Notes under the pieces: model-generated
Databases searched by the model: none
The model's input: the letters and a program-made list of their open reading frames with translations, nothing else
Told to the model about the DNA's origin: nothing
In this document: positions 1 to 6,896 of the stretch, one piece after another
Layout: each line of letters begins with the position of its first letter
How positions within the stretch are numbered: the first letter of the stretch is position 1
Translations under genes and position numbers: made by a program
Source: JAWKWA01 sp041397765
GTDB lineage: Bacteria > Pseudomonadota > Alphaproteobacteria > Rhizobiales > Hyphomicrobiaceae
Direction: 5' to 3'
Assembly (NCBI GenBank): GCA_041397765.1
Contig: JAWKWA010000036.1
Location: forward strand, 1 to 17,521
Length of the DNA: 17,521 nt

Positions 1-236
1 CCGACGCGCACGCCGGTGAACGAGCCGGGTCCCGTCGTCACACATATGCGGTCGAGATCGGTCACCGCCAGTCCGGCATGGGCGAGGGCGTCGGCGATCA
101 TGGCGACGAGATCGTCCGCCTTGCCGCCGGGACCGACAAGCCCGAGCTCGTCGGCGCGGTGGCGCCCGTCGTCGTGCCACTGGTGGACGGCGACCGAGGC
201 CGGCCCCATGGAGCAATCGAAGGCGAGCAGCTTCAT
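1..236 (-). CDS. tsaB: TsaB, tRNA threonylcarbamoyladenosine biosynthesis protein, N-terminal part (runs off the left edge)
   Basis: Only the first 78 codons are in the window. TsaB is the inactive ASKHA-fold partner of TsaD and, with TsaE, makes the t6A modification at position 37 of ANN-decoding tRNAs in the cytoplasm. The protein begins MKLLAFDCSMGPASVAV, the usual first beta hairpin (MxxLAxDTS in most members; here the Thr is Cys). It reaches VTTGPGSFTGVRVG at the edge, the family's hallmark GPGSFTGLR loop. The ATG at 234-236 is the natural start because the family begins directly with this strand. It lies 22 bp downstream of the RutE-like gene on the same strand and is probably cotranscribed with it. 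Identity is firm from the two motifs; whether the gene is intact beyond the edge cannot be seen. Confidence 0.93.
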   Translation of the reverse strand, partial: MKLLAFDCSMGPASVAVHQWHDDGRHRADELGLVGPGGKADDLVAMIADALAHAGLAVTDLDRICVTTGPGSFTGVRV

Positions 237-258
237 GGGGACCTATCCAGGCGTCCGC

Positions 259-849
259 TCAAAGGATCGAGGCCATGTCGTCGAAATCGAAGCGCGGCGA
301 GCGCGGAAACAGCACCGAGGGATCGCCATAGCCCAGGTTGCAGAGGAAGTTGGAGCGGATGCGGGTGCCGGCGAAGAACTCGCGATCGACGCCGTCATTG
401 TCGAAGCCGGACATCGGGCCGCAATCGAGGCCGAGGGCACGGGCGGCAAGGATCAGGTAGCCACCTTGGAGGGTGCCGTTGCGAAAGGCCGTCGTGCGCT
501 CGACCTCCGGGGAGGTGTTGAACCAGGATCTGGCATCGGTATGGGGAAAGAGCCGCGGCAGATGCTCATGGAAGTCGAGATCGTAGGCGATGATGGCGGT
601 GACCGGTGCGGCCATGGTCTTGGCACGGTTGCCGGACGAGAGATGCGGCTCGAGCCGCCGCTTGGCCTCGGAGGATTTGACGAAGACGAAGCGGGCCGGC
701 GAGCAGTTGGCGCTGGTCGGACCCATCTTCAAAATGTCGATGAGCTGGCGGAGAAGCGCATCGGGGACGTCGCGCTGCTGCCAGGCATTGTGGGTGCGCG
801 CCTCGGTGAAGAGGGCCGCAAGGGCGGCGTCGTCAAGTCGCTCGGACAA
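259..849 (-). CDS. rutE: RutE/HadB-like malonic semialdehyde reductase (nitroreductase family)
   Basis: A 196-residue flavin nitroreductase-fold protein, the full length of the RutE family. Family hallmarks are all present: GPTSANCSPARFVFV near residue 45, LQGGYLILAARALGLDCGPM in the middle, and SNFLCNLGYGDPS plus FPRSPRFDFD at the C terminus. In E. coli, RutE reduces the toxic malonic semialdehyde formed during uracil breakdown to 3-hydroxypropionate with NAD(P)H. The start is TTG at 847-849, supported by AAGGAG about 10 nt upstream on the minus strand. No other rut genes are near, so the true aldehyde or nitro substrate is open. It sits between nfu and tsaB and probably reads through into tsaB. 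Family assignment is strong; the exact substrate is inferred. Confidence 0.87.
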   Translation of the reverse strand: MSERLDDAALAALFTEARTHNAWQQRDVPDALLRQLIDILKMGPTSANCSPARFVFVKSSEAKRRLEPHLSSGNRAKTMAAPVTAIIAYDLDFHEHLPRLFPHTDARSWFNTSPEVERTTAFRNGTLQGGYLILAARALGLDCGPMSGFDNDGVDREFFAGTRIRSNFLCNLGYGDPSVLFPRSPRFDFDDMASIL

Positions 850-910
850 GGGGGATCGGCTCCTTGGAATGGGCAGGCAACGAGGGGCATGGCGGGACGC
901 CGGTCGCTTG

Positions 911-942
911 ACGCCCGCCGCCGCCGACGGCGGATTGGGCGT
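911..942 (-). terminator. Nested GC-rich hairpin downstream of the nfu gene
   Basis: An outer stem ACGCCC (911-916) / GGGCGT (937-942) encloses an inner stem CCGCCG (918-923) / CGGCGG (928-933) with a 4-nt loop. It lies 43 nt beyond the nfu stop and before the RutE-like start, so it may separate the two transcripts. There is no U tract on either side, so it may act as a Rho-assisted or 3'-end-stabilising hairpin rather than a classic terminator. Confidence 0.4.
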
Positions 943-985
943 CGGGGCGATGAGCGCCGCGAGACAAGCCGCGGTGAGGTCGCCC

Positions 986-1540
986 TCAGACCGGGCGAAC
1001 CTCCTGGACCTCGGGAATGAAGTGGCGCAAGAGGTTCTCGATGCCGTGGCGGAGGGTGGCGGTCGAGCTCGGACAGCCCGCGCAGGCGCCGCGCATATGC
1101 AGCATCACGACGCCGTCCCGATAGCTGTGGAAGGTGATGTCGCCGCCGTCCTGGGCGACGGCGGGGCGGACGCGGGTCGCGAGCAGCTCCTTGATGGTCT
1201 CGACGATCTCGGCGTCCTCGGCGGCATAGTCGCCATCGGCCTCGCTGTCGTCGGCGCCGCCGTCGAGCACCGGGGCGCCCGACAGATAATGCTCCATGAT
1301 GACGCCGAGAATGGCCGGCTTCAGATGCTGCCAGGCGACTTCGGACTTGGACACCGAGACGAAATCGGAGCCGAGGAACACGCCCGTCACACCGGCGATG
1401 TCGAACAGGCGGGCAGCGAGCGGGGACTCGGTGGCCTCGGCCTGGCTGCGATAGTCGCGGGTGCCCTCGGCGAGGACCGGGCGGCCGGGGATGAACTTCA
1501 GGGTGGCCGGGTTGGGGGTCGCTTCGGTCTGGATGAACAT
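986..1540 (-). CDS. NfuA/NifU-family Fe-S cluster carrier protein
   Basis: A 184-residue protein with the two-domain Nfu layout. The N-terminal Nfu_N domain (about 1-90) starts MFIQTEATPNPATLKFIPG, the diagnostic opening. The C-terminal NifU-like domain (about 108-184) carries the CxxC pair C153-x2-C156 in GACAGCPSS. Two such proteins share a bridging [4Fe-4S] cluster at this motif and hand it to apoproteins such as aconitase-type enzymes. ATG at 1538-1540 is chosen because AGGAGA lies just upstream and the family starts there; longer in-frame extension is not family-like. A sigma-70-type promoter is centred near 1633, so the gene probably has its own transcript. A GC hairpin follows it. Length and motifs are normal for the alphaproteobacterial form. 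Confidence 0.93.
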   Translation of the reverse strand: MFIQTEATPNPATLKFIPGRPVLAEGTRDYRSQAEATESPLAARLFDIAGVTGVFLGSDFVSVSKSEVAWQHLKPAILGVIMEHYLSGAPVLDGGADDSEADGDYAAEDAEIVETIKELLATRVRPAVAQDGGDITFHSYRDGVVMLHMRGACAGCPSSTATLRHGIENLLRHFIPEVQEVRPV

Positions 1541-1619
1541 CGGGCTCTCCTGACGGGGTGACGCCGAGGGAGGGGAGCAGCGCTCCGCCTCCAGGGCCGA
1601 CGTCGAACTTTGGAACTCT

Positions 1620-1647
1620 TCTATAGGATATCGCTCAGGCCGGTCAA
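1620..1647 (-). promoter_or_regulatory. Sigma-70-type promoter of the nfu gene
   Basis: On the minus strand a -35 box TTGACC (1642-1647) is followed after 16 bp by a -10 box TATAGA (1620-1625). Both match the housekeeping consensus well and stand in a locally AT-richer stretch. Transcription would begin near 1612 and give a leader of about 70 nt ahead of the ATG at 1540. Seen by eye only; not tested. Confidence 0.6.
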
Positions 1648-1798
1648 AAACAATCCTGACCATGGCCGTCGGGATTGAGCGGGGCAGGGAGCACGGGCAG
1701 CGCTCGCCGGTCAGCCGGAACAGTGGTGCAGCGGGGACGAGGCGCGGCCGGCAGGCTCATCGAGCCGCATGCCATGCGCGGCGTCAGCCCCGGTCTCG

Positions 1799-2308
1799 TC
1801 AGGCGAGGCCCTCGATCTCCTCGGCGGAAAGCGTCCCGGGCACGATGGTGATCGGGATCGGGAAGTTGCCGGCGAGCTTGCCGACCGCCAGCGAGGAGAC
1901 GAGCGGGCCGGGACCCTTGGGATCGATCGAGGCGCCGAGCACGAGGACGGCAATGTCCTGGTCCTCCTCGATCAGCTTGACGATCTGCTCTGCCTTCACG
2001 CCCTCGCGGATCACGTCCTCGACGGCGCCTTCCTCGCAGCCATAGTTCTTCAGCTTGCGGCGGGCGAGGCGGAAAACGGCCTTGGCCTTGTTGGTCTGCT
2101 CCTCGAGGAAGATGTCACGGACGCCGATCCACTGCGCCGCCTCCTCGGTCTCGATGACATAGAGGAGCGCGACCGAGCCGTCGGTGCGCCGGGCGCGGTT
2201 GGCGGCATAGACGAGCGCACTCTCCACCTCGGGTGTCTCGTCGACGACGACGAGGAATTTCCGGTGGTGGCCGGCGGCAAATACCTGGCGTTTTCTGCGA
2301 TCGGGCAT
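1799..2308 (-). CDS. Universal stress protein (UspA-domain)
   Basis: A single UspA domain of about 169 residues. The fold markers are clear: a first strand KFLVVVDETPEVESALVYAA with the Asp that contacts nucleotide, a central strand VALLYVIE, and the C-terminal ATP-loop-like segment VLVLGASIDPKGPGPLVSSL. The last departs somewhat from the canonical G-x2-G-x9-G(S/T) loop, so ATP binding is likely but not assured. Such proteins are small cytoplasmic factors raised in stress or growth arrest; their molecular action is mostly unknown. Two starts are possible: ATG at 2306-2308 (chosen, weak AGG 7 nt upstream) or ATG at 2321-2323, which adds five residues; neither has a strong Shine-Dalgarno. It lies between trpS and nfu, where this group of bacteria often has it. 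Confidence 0.85.
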   Translation of the reverse strand: MPDRRKRQVFAAGHHRKFLVVVDETPEVESALVYAANRARRTDGSVALLYVIETEEAAQWIGVRDIFLEEQTNKAKAVFRLARRKLKNYGCEEGAVEDVIREGVKAEQIVKLIEEDQDIAVLVLGASIDPKGPGPLVSSLAVGKLAGNFPIPITIVPGTLSAEEIEGLA

Positions 2309-2350
2309 CGTGCGGCCTGCCATGTGATTCGGACCCGCACTCTAGATCAT

Positions 2351-2417
2351 GTTGGAGTCCGATGGAAAGGGAAGGATCGCCGCGAGCCTTCTCCAACTCC
2401 TTGTTCTGGAATCCGAT
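2351..2417. repeat. Candidate extragenic repeat-like element between USP and trpS
   Basis: An inverted pair GTTGGAG (2351-2357) / CTCCAAC (2391-2397) overlaps a direct repeat TGGAGTCCGAT (2353-2363) / TGGAATCCGAT (2407-2417) that matches in 10 of 11 bases. It is purely intergenic and flanked by a TCTAGATCATG stretch. The look resembles the short mobile palindromes scattered in Rhizobiales intergenic regions, but only one copy is visible here, so this is a guess. Confidence 0.3.
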
Positions 2418-2523
2418 TCACGCCGTCGATGGGCGTGCAGGCGGGCTCCGGCCGCCCCCGTTGAGGAGGTGTTGTCGCCGGTCGTGGGCGTGAACGCTGC
2501 CCCTGGCCATGACCCCCGGGCGA

Positions 2524-2558
2524 GCGCGCCGCCATCGCTGCGCCCAGGAGCGGCGCGC
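2524..2558 (-). terminator. GC hairpin downstream of trpS
   Basis: GCGCGCCGC (2524-2532) and GCGGCGCGC (2550-2558) form a perfect 9-bp stem with a 17-nt loop, starting 45 nt after the trpS stop codon. No run of U follows on the minus strand, so intrinsic termination is uncertain. Confidence 0.35.
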
Positions 2559-2603
2559 AGCCCTGGCCCTCGTGTCCATCCGCGCCTCGCCAGCCGTCTG
2601 TGC

Positions 2604-3641
2604 TCAACTGCGGATGAAGCCGACGATGTCCTTCACCTTCTCCATCACCGGGCCGGCGAGGGCGCGGGCGCGCTCGGCGCCGTCCGCCAGGATACGGTCG
2701 ATCTCGGCGGGATCGGCGACCAGCCGCTTCATCTCGGCACCGACCGGGCCGATGGTCTCGACGGAAAGCTCGACCAGAGCCTTCTTGAAGGTCGAGAAGG
2801 TGGCGCCGCCATACTGGCTGAGCACGGCAGCACGATCGGTGCCGGCGAGCGCGGCGTAGATGCCGACCAGATTGTCCGCCTCGGGCCGGGCGGCGAGCCC
2901 CTCGACAGCGGAGGGGAGCGGCTCGGGATCGGTCTTGGCCTTCTGGAACTTCTTAGCGATCTGATCGGCATCGTCGGTCATGTTGATGCGCGAGAGGTCG
3001 GAGGGGTCCGACTTCGACATCTTCCTGGCGCCGTCGCGCAGGCTCATGACGCGCGTCGCCGGCCCCTGGATCAAGGGCTCGGGCAGCGGGAAGAACAGGC
3101 CGTCCGCGAAACCGGCACGGCGGATCGAATCGGCGAAGTCGTTGTTGAACTTCTGCGCGATGTCGCGGGAGAGCTCCAGATGCTGCTTCTGATCCTCGCC
3201 GACCGGCACATGCGTCGCGCGGTAGACCAGGATGTCGGCCGCCATCAGGTTCGGATAGGCATAAAGGCCGACCGATGCGGCCTCGCGGTCCTTGCCGGCC
3301 TTCTCCTTGAACTGGGTCATGCGGTTCAGCCAGCCGAGGCGGGCGACGCAGTTGAAGATCCAGGCGAGCTCGGCGTGGCCGGAAACCTGGCTCTGGTTGA
3401 AGATGATGCTTCGCCTGGGATCGAGCCCCGCCGCCATGAAGGCGGCCGTCACCTCGCGGGTGTTGCGGGCGAGCTCGAGCGGGTCCTGCCAGACGGTGAT
3501 CGCGTGCAGATCGACGACGCAATAGATGCAGTCGTGGGTCTCCTGGAGCTGGACGAAGCGCTGGATGGCGCCGAGATAATTGCCGAGATGGAGATTGCCG
3601 GTCGGCTGGACGCCCGAGAAGACGCGCGGTGTGAGCTTCAT
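2604..3641 (-). CDS. trpS: Tryptophanyl-tRNA synthetase TrpS
   Basis: A class Ic aminoacyl-tRNA synthetase of 345 residues, typical for the bacterial enzyme. It activates L-tryptophan with ATP and charges tRNA-Trp in the cytoplasm. The Rossmann-fold opening RVFSGVQPTGNLHLGNYLGA holds the HIGH-type signature as HLGN (18-21). The second ATP loop is KMSKS (207-211), intact. Between them are the usual tryptophan-pocket segments YPNLMAADILVY and VGEDQKQHLELSRDIA. ATG at 3639-3641 is taken because the family begins MKxxxRVFSGxQPTG; a longer in-frame extension upstream has no conserved sequence. A weak AGGGG precedes it. It follows the omptin gene on the same strand after 228 bp and precedes the stress protein. 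No tryptophan-responsive leader was recognised. Confidence 0.97.
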   Translation of the reverse strand: MKLTPRVFSGVQPTGNLHLGNYLGAIQRFVQLQETHDCIYCVVDLHAITVWQDPLELARNTREVTAAFMAAGLDPRRSIIFNQSQVSGHAELAWIFNCVARLGWLNRMTQFKEKAGKDREAASVGLYAYPNLMAADILVYRATHVPVGEDQKQHLELSRDIAQKFNNDFADSIRRAGFADGLFFPLPEPLIQGPATRVMSLRDGARKMSKSDPSDLSRINMTDDADQIAKKFQKAKTDPEPLPSAVEGLAARPEADNLVGIYAALAGTDRAAVLSQYGGATFSTFKKALVELSVETIGPVGAEMKRLVADPAEIDRILADGAERARALAGPVMEKVKDIVGFIRS

Positions 3642-3785
3642 GTCGAACCCCTGTTGATCGCGAGGGGTTATGGCGCCATCGGCGGGACGGCGCAAGCTTC
3701 CGGGGGCGGTCACGACCGGCAGGCCCGGACGAGGCGGCCGGAGGCGGAATGTTCCGCACACCGGTCGCTCGTTATTGATGGGCAA

Positions 3786-3823
3786 GCCCGCCCGATGCCG
3801 TTCGGCATGGCGATTGGGCGGGC
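3786..3823 (-). terminator. Hairpin terminator candidate after the omptin gene
   Basis: A perfect 8-bp outer stem GCCCGCCC (3786-3793) / GGGCGGGC (3816-3823) holds an inner hairpin ATGCCG (3795-3800) / CGGCAT (3803-3808). It lies about 46 nt beyond the omptin stop, between it and trpS. On the minus strand it is followed by TTGCCCATCAATAA, AT-richer than its surroundings but not a true U tract. Probable end of the omptin transcript. Confidence 0.42.
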
Positions 3824-3869
3824 CGCTCGATACGCAGCGGCGCGAAGTGGCGCCGGCGATTCCGTGCCT

Positions 3870-4913
3870 TCAGTTGAAGGTGTAGGTGAGGCCCGCCGAG
3901 AAGAGCTGACTCTCGTTGGAGATGCCCGCCGAGGCCCGTCCCTCGACCAGATAGGTGAAGACGTCGTTCGGATCCTGGATGCGGGTCTGGCCGATCTCCT
4001 GGGTGTAGTCGGTGTATTTGTAGCTGCCGGTGACGGCGAGCTGGTCGGTGACCTGGTAGCGCAGGCGGATATTGGCCTCGACCATCTCGCCCTGGTCGAA
4101 GTTGTCACGGAAGCGCAGGCCGCGCAGCCAATGCTGGTCGTCGCCCTCGATGCTCGCCCAGGACGAGCCGACGACACGGCCCTCGACGGTGAGCGGCCCC
4201 ATATAGAGCGCGGCGCTCGCGCCCAGATAGGGGGTCGAATAGGTCTGGGTGTAGCTGATGACGGTCTGCTGGTGGTCGAAATCGCCGACCACGTCGCGCA
4301 GATCCTTGACGCCGTCGGTGCCTTCGGGATCGGAGGAATAGATGAAGTGGCCGCCGCGGACATTCCAGTCGAACTGGTCGTGGCGGTAGCCGGCGACGGC
4401 GCGCAGGTCGAACCAGGGCGCGCGATAGAGCGCGAGGCTCGCATAGAGGTCGAGCAGGTGGGCGTTCTGGATCTCGGTTTCCTTGTGGCTCGACCAGTGC
4501 GTCCACTCGAAGGGATCGTCCGGGTTCAGCCAGTCGTAGTCGTCCATATGGCCGTCCTTGGAGCCGTTGATCCAGCCCTCGACGCCGGCCTTGAACCAGG
4601 GCGACATGGAGACCTCGAAAGTGCCGCCGATCATGGCGAGGTCGTCCATGGTCCAGATCAGCTCGGACAGCTTGTGGCCGTTCGGCTCGTAGACATATTC
4701 GTGCGCCTCGCCATTCAGGCTGCCGAAGGCGACGCCGCCGTCGATGCGCATGCCCCAGCGCTTGTCGATGAAGATGCCTTCCTGAAGGCCGATCGAATCC
4801 TTCATGGAGAGATCGCCAGCGCGGGCGGGAGCGGCCGGATAGGCGCCGCAGATCAGCACGGACGCAATGAGGGCGAGGCCGGGAGCGAGGCGCCCGGATG
4901 GGAGAACGGACAT
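3870..4913 (-). CDS. Omptin-family outer-membrane aspartyl protease
   Basis: A 347-residue precursor. A signal peptide (1-32, ending PARA) leads into a ten-strand beta-barrel protease of the OmpT/Pla family, acting at the cell surface. All four catalytic positions align by eye with OmpT: D125 and D127 in GHMDDYDW (OmpT D83, D85) and D259 and H261 in EGDDQHW (OmpT D210, H212). Other family blocks are WTHWSSHKETE, the VRGGHFIYSS strand, and the C-terminal GLTYTF with one extra Asn. The LPS-binding Y-x-E-x-R of enterobacterial omptins reads YRHDQ (176-180), so Glu and Arg are lost. ATG at 4911-4913 has GAGGAAG about 7 nt upstream; a TTG seven codons earlier is less likely. It lies between murJ and trpS with its own intergenic regions. 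Substrates are unknown; plasminogen or peptide targets should not be assumed. Confidence 0.88.
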   Translation of the reverse strand: MSVLPSGRLAPGLALIASVLICGAYPAAPARAGDLSMKDSIGLQEGIFIDKRWGMRIDGGVAFGSLNGEAHEYVYEPNGHKLSELIWTMDDLAMIGGTFEVSMSPWFKAGVEGWINGSKDGHMDDYDWLNPDDPFEWTHWSSHKETEIQNAHLLDLYASLALYRAPWFDLRAVAGYRHDQFDWNVRGGHFIYSSDPEGTDGVKDLRDVVGDFDHQQTVISYTQTYSTPYLGASAALYMGPLTVEGRVVGSSWASIEGDDQHWLRGLRFRDNFDQGEMVEANIRLRYQVTDQLAVTGSYKYTDYTQEIGQTRIQDPNDVFTYLVEGRASAGISNESQLFSAGLTYTFN

Positions 4914-4967
4914 GGATGCTTCCTCGAGCGGCAAAGATGGAGCGTCATGCCCACGCGAGGGAAAGCG

Positions 4968-4992
4968 AGACTGGTATTGCGTGAGCCAGTCT
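4968..4992. promoter_or_regulatory. Inverted repeat upstream of the omptin gene
   Basis: AGACTGG (4968-4974) and CCAGTCT (4986-4992) are perfect 7-bp arms around an 11-nt centre, 55 bp before the omptin start. It is in the only moderately AT-rich stretch between murJ and the omptin gene; a TAAAGA hexamer (5002-5007 on the minus strand) just upstream could be a -10 box, though no good -35 box is seen. It could be an operator or a leader hairpin. Confidence 0.35.
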
Positions 4993-5104
4993 GGAACAGA
5001 TCTTTACCGATGAAGAGGAAATGATCCCTTAATGGGCCGGGACGCGCATCGCGCGGAGGCGCAGGTCGCAGGGAAAATGACGTGCCGGACCCGCGGACGA
5101 TGGC

Positions 5105-6682
5105 TCAGCGTCGCTTCAGGCCGCCGACGATCTGGGCGAGACGGGCCGCCCCCGTCATCTCGCAGACGACGCCGAACACGACCATACCGACCGCGACGAG
5201 CCCGACAAGGGCGGCCGCCTGGACGAGATTGCCGCTCGCCTGCTCGAAATGGGGCGCGAGAAAACCGCCGAGGAACCAGAGCGCGGCACCCATCACGGCG
5301 GAGGCGAGCGCGATCAGCGGCACGGCAGTGCGCAGGCGGGCGTCGAGCTCGAAATGGCCGCGCCGGCGGAGCAGGACGAAGAGCAAAATGGCGTTCACCC
5401 AGCCGGCCGCCGAGGTCGCGATGGCGATGCCGTAATGGGGCCGGATGCCGATACGGCTGAAATACCAGAACAGCGCCACCGACACGACGACATTGACCAG
5501 CATGTCGCCGAGCGCGACATACATCGGCGTCTTGGTGTCCTCGCGCGCGAAGAAGGCGGGCGAGAGCACCTTGATGAGGACGAAGGCCGGCAGGCCGACC
5601 GCGAACAGCGAGAGCGCACCGGCCGTCGCCACCGTGTCGTCGGGGGAGAAGGCGCCGCGCTCGAACAGCACCTTGACGATCGGGCCGGCGGATACGGCGA
5701 TGGCGACGGCGGCCGGCAGCGTCAAGAGGAGCGCGAACTCGGCGGCGCGGTTCTGGCTGTCTGAGACGGCCGACATGTCGCCGGCACGCAGATGGCGGGC
5801 GATGTCGGGCAGGAGAACGACGCCGATGGCGACGCCGACGACGCCGAGCGGGAGCTGATAGATGCGGTCGGCGTAGTAGAGGAACGACACCGCGCCATCC
5901 TGCATCGAGGCGATCATCGTGCCGATCATCAGATTGAACTGGATGATGCCCGAGGCGATGATGCCGGGAACGGCGAGGCGGAACAGCCGGCCGACATCGC
6001 CCGTCATGCGCGGCCAGCGCGGCATAAGCCGCATGCCCTGCGAGCGCGCGGCGATGGCCAGCACGCCGAGCTGCACGACACCCGACAGCATGACGCCGCC
6101 GGCGAGCACGACGCCGGCGGTCACCGAGTTGCCGATGCCGAGCCGCGTCGCGACCAGCATCACGGCGATCAGCACGACGTTCAGCAGGATCGGCGCCGCC
6201 GAGGCGAGGGCGAATTTGCGCAGCGAGTTGAGCACGCCCGAGAGCAGCGCCACGAGCGACATGCAGAGCAGATAGGGGAACATGATACGCGTCAGCATGA
6301 CGGCGAGATCGAACTTCTCGGGCGTGTCGCGATAACCGTAGGCGAACACCATCATGAAGAGCGGCATGACGATCTCGATCGCCACGGTGAAGACGACGAG
6401 GGCGGCGAACAGCACCGACAGCGCCTCGTTGGCGAACCGCTCGGCCGAGCGCGCGCCCTCGCCCTCCAGCCGCTTGGCGAAGATCGGCACGAAGGCGGCG
6501 TTGAAGGCGCCCTCGCCGAACAGGCGGCGGAACAGGTTGGGCAGACGGAAAGCGACGAAGAAGGCATCGGCGATCGGGCCGGTGCCGAGCATGGCGGCGA
6601 TCAGGATGTCGCGGACGAAGCCGAGCACGCGGCTCGCCATGGTCATGCCACCCACGGTGGCGAAGGCGCGGTAAAGCTTCAT
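5105..6682 (-). CDS. murJ: MurJ, lipid II flippase (MviN family)
   Basis: A 525-residue inner-membrane protein of the MOP superfamily with about 14 membrane helices. It moves lipid II, the peptidoglycan precursor, from the inner to the outer leaflet. The functionally essential charges known from E. coli MurJ fall in place: R18, R24, D39 and R52 in the opening segments SRVLGFVRD, ADAFFVAFRLPN and LFRRLFGEGAFN. The later Arg of YYADRIYQLPLG (about R273) is also present. ATG at 6680-6682 gives the standard MKLYRAFATVGGMTMASRVLG start; upstream in-frame sequence is not family-like. GAGG lies close before it. It is the first gene of the left minus-strand block and is followed by the omptin after 191 bp. 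Expected to be essential. Confidence 0.97.
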   Translation of the reverse strand: MKLYRAFATVGGMTMASRVLGFVRDILIAAMLGTGPIADAFFVAFRLPNLFRRLFGEGAFNAAFVPIFAKRLEGEGARSAERFANEALSVLFAALVVFTVAIEIVMPLFMMVFAYGYRDTPEKFDLAVMLTRIMFPYLLCMSLVALLSGVLNSLRKFALASAAPILLNVVLIAVMLVATRLGIGNSVTAGVVLAGGVMLSGVVQLGVLAIAARSQGMRLMPRWPRMTGDVGRLFRLAVPGIIASGIIQFNLMIGTMIASMQDGAVSFLYYADRIYQLPLGVVGVAIGVVLLPDIARHLRAGDMSAVSDSQNRAAEFALLLTLPAAVAIAVSAGPIVKVLFERGAFSPDDTVATAGALSLFAVGLPAFVLIKVLSPAFFAREDTKTPMYVALGDMLVNVVVSVALFWYFSRIGIRPHYGIAIATSAAGWVNAILLFVLLRRRGHFELDARLRTAVPLIALASAVMGAALWFLGGFLAPHFEQASGNLVQAAALVGLVAVGMVVFGVVCEMTGAARLAQIVGGLKRR

Positions 6683-6855
6683 CGTCCTCGATGTCCGGCT
6701 CGTGCCCGGCGGGCGGGGCGGGGCGACAAGGGCCGCCAGAGGAGACAGGAGTGCCCCCGCGCGGGCTTTCGCCGGCCGAGGGTTTACACGATCCGGCAGC
6801 GGTTTCACAGTCACCCGCCACGGCCGAACGCACGAAGTAGCACCGCGCCGGAACG

Positions 6856-6882
6856 GGCCGGGCGGTGGTCCCGCGCCCGGCC
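6856..6882 (-). terminator. Strong GC hairpin after the LysM receptor gene
   Basis: GGCCGGGCG (6856-6864) and CGCCCGGCC (6874-6882) form a perfect 9-bp stem with a 9-nt loop, 14 nt after the stop codon of the LysM gene. There is no U tract on the minus strand. Its position suggests a transcript end or an mRNA-stabilising 3' structure before murJ. Confidence 0.45.
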
Positions 6883-6896
6883 GCACCCGATGCGTC

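Noticed and set aside
2349..5024. An 891-codon plus-strand open frame
   Set aside because: It is antisense to trpS and the omptin, and its sequence is the GC-driven shadow of those genes (Asp/Glu/Gly/Ala/Arg-rich, no family motif).
5004..6833. A 609-codon minus-strand open frame overlapping murJ
   Set aside because: Same strand but a different frame from murJ; extremely Arg-rich translation with no membrane helices, typical of a high-GC shadow.
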